Shown: positions 59,081 to 64,000 of the stretch, in pieces
Layout of the letters: every line of letters begins with the position of its first letter
Position numbering within the stretch: position 1 is the stretch's first letter
Source: Crotophaga sulcirostris
Lineage: Eukaryota > Chordata > Aves > Cuculiformes > Crotophagidae
Assembly: GCA_013397455.1 (NCBI GenBank)
Contig: VYZB01000124.1
Coordinates: forward strand, 1,311,641-1,375,640
Length of the DNA stretch: 64,000 bases
Direction: 5' to 3'
Position numbers and translations under genes: made by a program
Notes under the pieces: generated by a model
Database searches by the model: none
What the model was told of the DNA's origin: nothing
The model's input: the letters and a program-made list of their open reading frames with translations, nothing else

Positions 59081-59965
59081 CAGCTCCTTACGGAAAGAGC
59101 AAAGCAATAGCCTGAGAAGCGTTGGATTTAAAGCTGGGAGTTAATGTTGCTGTACTCAGAGTATATTTTAGTTTCTGTGGTCTCCATTCAGCAGAACTCT
59201 TAAATCCATTCTTAGTTTTAATAAAACCCATTTTTTCCGAATCTAAAAAGCTTTTTTGACTCGAGCCCTGTAAGAGCAGTGACAGGAGAGAAGGATAAGC
59301 TGTGCCTGTATGTATCTCGTGTGTTTATCCTTTTGCATTTATGACCTCGGCAAGAACATCATTGCCACAAGAATATAATCAGGAAGTCTCACAAGGCTTG
59401 CAAAATTCATCCGGAATGCAAATCAATAAATGTAACGGGAGAGAAACTACAAGCTGTGCATTTCCACAGAGGCTGAGATTTGGCGGGATGGATAGACGCT
59501 GCTGAGCATGACCTAATGCCGCAGGAAAAGAAAGCAACCACAGACTTCAGCATCTAAACAGTATGAATATTGAACCAGAGGTCCTTGAGTAATTGTCCTT
59601 TCTTCACTCCAGGGGTGAAAAGGCTACATTAGACATTCACTAGCGGCAAATGGCACCTGACATCTCTTTAAGTGAAAGTCAGCTTGGAATTTTTTTTAAT
59701 GGCCAAGCATAAATCTTTTAAATTATAAATCAATAAATAGTTAATTCAATAATAGGAATCTTTTAAATATTTAATGAGTCATATGCAGAATGGCTCTATA
59801 ACTGGATGTTGATGGAACTGTGTCAAAGGAATTTGAATCAAACTTTTCTAAACTCCCCATATTAAAATAGTTATTGATTCAAACGTAAACTATGAAGTCT
59901 GCTGCAAAAGTCAGGGGGGTTGGAGGGCTTTGGCGTACGTTTTCTCATCCAGGAAAAAATGGATC
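59081..59965. promoter_or_regulatory. Large candidate conserved non-coding block
   Basis: High-complexity, repeat-free sequence with many AT-rich cores. The 12-base word AATCTTTTAAAT occurs twice, 45 bp apart (59712 and 59757), around AAATCAATAAATAGTTAATTC. CpG words such as CTTTGGCGTACG and CACTAGCGGC are present. No coding frame of note (67 codons at most). It begins right at the end of the MIR copy, as if element and SINE were one unit. Confidence 0.43.
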
Positions 59966-60059
59966 TAGCAGCTTATTTTTAATGATGTGTTCTTGAACTT
60001 TCAGGTTGTATTAACCTTTCCGCCACAGAAATGAGTAAGAACCCATACAGACAAGATTT

Positions 60060-60480
60060 TGTGTGTGCATATTCATTAAAATCCTGTTTTAATGGCAGTT
60101 GTGCTCTTAAATAGAAGCTATGGCAGACTACCTCCCATTAAAGGATTCTGCTAACCAGCACCGACACTGATATCTTGAACTATCTCCATCTGAAACTGCC
60201 CCAAATTTAAATTAATTTACCCGCGTTTCAAGTGAAAGAGGGGGGCAATCTTATCTACACACGAACCTGAATTTGTTCCTTTGTAATTTTCTCTGAGGAG
60301 ATCTGTGGCCATTGTTCACACTTACGAACGGTGCACTGCTGTAAGCCAACACTATTCTTAATTACCCTAAATCGGAGGCGTAATCCTCAGACCACATCTA
60401 GTGCATTCTTACCCCATAGCAGATGTGGCATCTTCACATTTTGTGGAGTTTAACCTTTACTTTTAAAATAATAATCCAAC
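60060..60480. promoter_or_regulatory. Candidate conserved non-coding block
   Basis: Repeat-free sequence with CATATTCATTAAAATCC, CAAATTTAAATTAATTTACCCGCG, CTTAATTACCC and GGAGGCGTAATCC words. Dense in both homeodomain cores and CpG words. It ends about 20 bp before the pyrimidine tract of candidate exon C. Confidence 0.42.
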
Positions 60481-60501
60481 TCAGTATTGTTCTCTTTTCA
60501 G

Positions 60502-60615
60502 ATGAAATGGTGGGAAGGATGGTGCTTGGAACCGGATGCAGGAGTTGCTTCAGTGTGGGAAATACAGACAAATGGGCAAAAGAAGCATAAAGAGAAGGAA
60601 GAAGTTGTCTGACAG
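60502..60615 (+). other. Candidate spliced exon C (114 bp), product unknown
   Basis: Bounded by a good acceptor (GTATTGTTCTCTTTTCAG) and a good donor (GACAG|GTGAGC). Read in phase 0, as demanded by the end of candidate exon B, it gives 36 codons (starting MKWWEGWCLEPDAG, ending in a Lys/Glu-rich tail) and a TGA three bases before the donor. The other two frames stop. A stop this close to the junction would not trigger decay. The peptide is low in complexity towards its end and resembles no family I know, so a non-coding transcript or a pseudo-exon is at least as likely. Confidence 0.28.
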
Positions 60616-61239
60616 GTGAGCTGAGACTGGTTTTTCAGTGTTGCTGAATGACTGGTAAGTTTACTCGGGGTTTTATGTGCATTCAGCGCCACACATTTCA
60701 GAAACAGGTCCTGGTTTTTGAGGGACAAAAAAGGCTTTATTGCAGGGTTTGTTCACTGTTCCAAGAGCTTCCTATCTTGAAGCCTCTCAACAAAAGTAAT
60801 CGGTGTCTCTACACTCTACCAAAGATAGCAATGAAGGTATTTGATGTTGCCTCCTGAAATAATGAGACAAGGTATCAGAAACTCCTTATTGGAACATTAT
60901 ACAGATGGCTAAACCGGTTTAGATTCAGAGGAGGGAAAGCATGACTGCACAGGATTCGTCCTACTGCCTTTGAGGGGTATCAGAGAACTCACCAAAACCC
61001 AACTTTGGTGTTACCTGAAGCAGGACCCATTGTTTGCTCTGTGCGTGCATCTGTGATCAATTGTAGTTGGTTCAATATTCGTAGCAGATTTGTGTTTCAT
61101 TTGTATTCCGCACACCTCTGCTCTCCCTTCTCTGTGTGTATATATATCCAGAAAAGCTGCCTGCATATCCTTGGTTTTTTTTCTGCAGGATGACAGATAC
61201 TGTAACAATGACAGTAGATTAATATCTCCTTAATCAGCC
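60616..61239. other. Non-coding stretch, no gene seen
   Basis: Starts with the donor-like GTGAGCTGAG. Short frames only; a TATATATA run near 61138. No repeat family recognised. Confidence 0.5.
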
Positions 61240-61570
61240 AAATGAACATGACATACAAGGGTGACAGTTCAATTTGCTGCTAACAGATTGTACCTATCAG
61301 AGCCCTTCCATTCCAAGTGATGTTTATTTCTGGCAGAGATCATACGGTTCTGGGAGGACCCCAGCTTCCCACTAGCTCATAGACACCCATTAAATACATC
61401 AAGTACCACATAGGTGTTACTCACCCGCCTGTCAGGACACTCGCTGCTTGGGAAATTAAATGAGCCTTGACACATGCAGTGGAGAAACACTGTCACTTAG
61501 CTGGGCGAAGCGGCAGCATGTATTATTGACTACACACTGCTGCAGGTCTCTCTTTATTGCCTCTTATTTT
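61240..61570. promoter_or_regulatory. Candidate conserved non-coding element
   Basis: Repeat-free block with GGTGACAGTTC and CGCCTGTCAGG words (the latter holding a TGTCA core of the MEIS/TGIF type), ACCCATTAAATAC, GGAAATTAAATG and the CpG word GGGCGAAGCGGC. No coding potential. Confidence 0.38.
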
Positions 61571-62589
61571 TTTGTTTGCTTGTGGACTGTTTGCTGGTGA
61601 AACATGGATCAGACACCAAGTCTGTCTCCTGGGGAGATGCATAAAGAAATGTAATGGGGAGGAAGTGCAGCAGGGGTGGTGGTTTAGGTGGGAGCGATAC
61701 ATTAAATCTCAGTCCCAGACCTGACTGTGCTCCGGGTTTGTTTGCAGGTGGGATTTCAGAAGGATCTAGTTTCTAATTCTGAAATTCAAGCTGCAGGGTC
61801 TAATTCAAATCTTTCTTTTCCTGCTTCCTGCGGTATTTCAAAGGAAGGAACCCCAGATTCTGTACAAAGGGACTGCAAGCCCTTCTGAAGGGCTCTCCCC
61901 ACTCCTCCCCTAGACTCAACCGGGGCCCAGGCTCTCTTGTGCAGGCTTGAAACAGAACACCCACACCAACCTGGGTGCCACCACCATGAAACTGAAACAA
62001 AGCTTGGAATTTGCCTGGCTGTGTTTCTGAGAACACAGCGTTTGCAGCCGCAGGTTCCATGTGTGCCTGCCCCGTGCCGAACGTTCACTCTGGCACCGGG
62101 GCACCAGGACAGCAGTTGGTGAACTGAGGGCCCGGTGCTGCTGCTGATGTGTAAATCTGGCTGCAGCACTTCGAGGTCTGATCCTGCAGCCCTTGCTGCT
62201 CCCCGTGGGACAGTGATTGAGCAGGAGAGTTTTCATTTGCTGGATGAACCCCAGTTATTTATTTTCATAGTGACTCACATCAACTATCTGCCTGCTTTTG
62301 TTTAGACACCCTCACAGTGCCCTCCCCACATATACGAAACTGCTTAATACTGCAGTCCCACCCAAATGCGTAAATCTCATTTGTAGACCTCTGCAAGCCC
62401 CATCCACAGGTAGGGATTGCTCCCAAACCTTCCAGCAGACTCAATTCAGCACGCTTTGGTTTTCTGATGGAACCTCTTTGCACAGCTTCCAGTTTGCTCC
62501 ACTGAAGATGAGAGATATGTTTATTTTTGAGAGATAAAATGCAAGTAGTTTCAGTAGAAAGGCTTTCAAGACAAAGTTAGCAATATATT
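61571..62589. other. Non-coding, GC-richer stretch, no gene seen
   Basis: Several overlapping frames (up to 127 codons on the minus strand, 61786-62169) come from one GC-richer patch. Translations are rich in Gly, Pro, Cys and Arg without a domain. No repeats recognised. Confidence 0.5.
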
Positions 62590-62960
62590 GCCACAACAAT
62601 GGCATTAAAAGGTATCCATGTGATTGTAATTATGAAGCTAAATCCTTCCAAAGGAGGGTTCTGTCATTCCCTCTACTTGTTACAATTGCTGTCATACAAA
62701 TGTGTTCGTTATTTTTTATAATTTTTTTTCTCATTATTGCAAGCTTTGTCATAAGAATAACTCATCAAGGTTTTATGACTAATAAATTCTCTAAATTACA
62801 GTCCGAGGATACATTACTTTAATTTTTTCCTCCATATTCTGTTTTTAATTGCCATTCTATTCCCCACTTGCCTTTTTTAATGACTCGTTAGGCTTAAGGG
62901 GAAAGAACAGCATTTAGTGCACTTAAGATTTTGCATCAAGGTTTGGGCACCTCGAAGGGA
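62590..62960. promoter_or_regulatory. Candidate conserved non-coding element
   Basis: AT-rich, high-complexity block with TTTTATAATTTTTTTTCTCATTATTGC, CTAATAAATTCTC, TTTAATTGCC and CTCGTTAGGC words. No repeat family and no coding potential. It resembles the other enhancer-like blocks. Confidence 0.35.
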
Positions 62961-64000
62961 AGTGATACATTATGAGGAGGAAAAGGTGACTTGCTTGTCT
63001 CGAGAGAAGACTTCAGACTTTCAAGTATTAAAGTTATTCAAAGCAAAACAAGTAAAACTTCTTAAGAAAGCCTCAGATCAGGCACTGTTTGCTAAAATAT
63101 TTTTAACAATTATTTCTGATAAGGAAGACATTCAAGATGTGCATGATTTTTGTAAGATACAGATACATGCGTAGGTCTACTGGGACCATTTCAGAATTCT
63201 GAGGGTTAAATATAGATGTGTCCTTGAAAACCTTGTGAAATCAGGACTAAAGACAACAAGAGGTGACATTTTTGGTTACAAAGTCTTTTGGTGAGCTTCA
63301 TGCATTGTTGTTGGGTGCCTGCAAGTGAGATGTTGTCTGGGTGCACGTGAGGGCAAGCAGGCACGCCTCCAGGGCACCTGCTGGGTCTCTGTTGTGGAGT
63401 AAAAGGGAATAATTTGTCATTCTGAGTTTGCTAAAACCTCCTGCCTGTTCCAGCACTGCCGCGTGCCATCAGAAATGGGCTCTGGGCTACCTGCCGTGGT
63501 ACCTGTGTACGCAAACTGGCCCCATGGAAATGCCTTTGTAGAGGTGACTGCAGAGTGGGTTTGGTGTTCTGGGTGTGAATGCTGTCATCTCACAGAGAGA
63601 AAACCCCTGCCTTGATTTTAGATGCCAGAGAGATGTGAGCCCCAGGGAAAATGCAGGGCCCAGATTTGATCTGTACAAAACAGGTTTTTTCTAGGTGCTC
63701 CTAGAGATCTGTGCTTCCACACGCACCATGTCACCTTTGGTTCTCTTTCCTGGCTGTGCAGTGTGTGCCTGTTTCACACTCCTGCATCCACCTCACAACA
63801 CCCATGGACAAAACAGACACATGATCTTCTGCTTAAGCTTTGGCAGGCTGTCAACTTGGGAAACTCACTTTTTCTTCCTTTACCTTGACGGAGTTCTTAA
63901 ACTGGTCACAAATTTTTATAGGCCATCCTTGGCATGGATTTGTTTTTTAGAGCATTTCGGTTTTGACACAAGGTCATTAACAAGGCAGCTCCAGGCAGAG
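62961..64000. other. Non-coding stretch to the window end, no gene seen
   Basis: An 85-codon plus-strand frame (62917-63174) with a Lys-rich translation has no recognised domain or splice partner. The last kilobase is ordinary mixed-composition sequence. Confidence 0.5.

Noticed and set aside
1..64000. CRISPR arrays, prokaryotic operons, rRNA genes or mitochondrial insertions
   Set aside because: No regularly spaced repeats with unique spacers, no long bacterial-type coding frames and no recognisable rRNA or mitochondrial gene sequence on either strand.

Overview
The window reads as vertebrate, and almost certainly bird, nuclear DNA. Coding density is close to nil and every stop-to-stop open frame is short (159 codons at most). 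CpG is sparse. The only clear interspersed repeats are two chicken-repeat-1 (CR1) LINE fragments, one of them ending in the CR1-type octamer microsatellite, plus a few very old MIR-like SINE relics. That repeat spectrum (CR1, no Alu/L1/B-type elements, low overall repeat load) is what is expected of an avian genome. No bacterial operon, phage, CRISPR array, rRNA or tRNA gene was seen, and I could not place the locus by name.

Layout: bases 1-436 are the end of a GC-rich minisatellite with a roughly 36-40 bp unit. From there to about 29.7 kb is non-coding DNA with several blocks that look like conserved regulatory elements (homeodomain, octamer and TCF/LEF-type motifs in high-complexity, non-repetitive sequence). 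It also holds a CTCF-like motif at 5.65 kb, a 30-base C homopolymer at 14.4 kb and a 16-bp perfect palindrome at 22.6 kb. A degraded CR1 lies at 29.75-30.35 kb on the minus strand. Between 31.4 and 60.6 kb there are three short segments with good splice signals on the plus strand (31472-31578, 35719-35792, 60502-60615). Joined in order they keep one reading frame open until a stop near the end of the third. The inferred peptide matches no family I recognise, so they may be exons of an unrecognised gene, of a long non-coding RNA, or pseudo-exons. Large regulatory-looking blocks occupy 33.5-34.6, 39.6-40.1, 41.6-42.0 (four CCAAT boxes and a hairpin), 46.0-46.5, 47.5-48.0, 50.1-50.7, 54.4-54.8, 59.1-60.5, 61.2-61.6 and 62.6-63.0 kb. 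A CR1 3' end (57.69-57.87 kb) and a MIR-type SINE (58.87-59.08 kb) sit just before the last cluster.

Interpretation: the pattern fits a gene desert or a very large intron that houses long-range enhancers of a developmental transcription factor gene. This is inference from composition and motifs only. No cross-species alignment was possible, so the conserved-element calls are candidates, and no undescribed coding system is visible.
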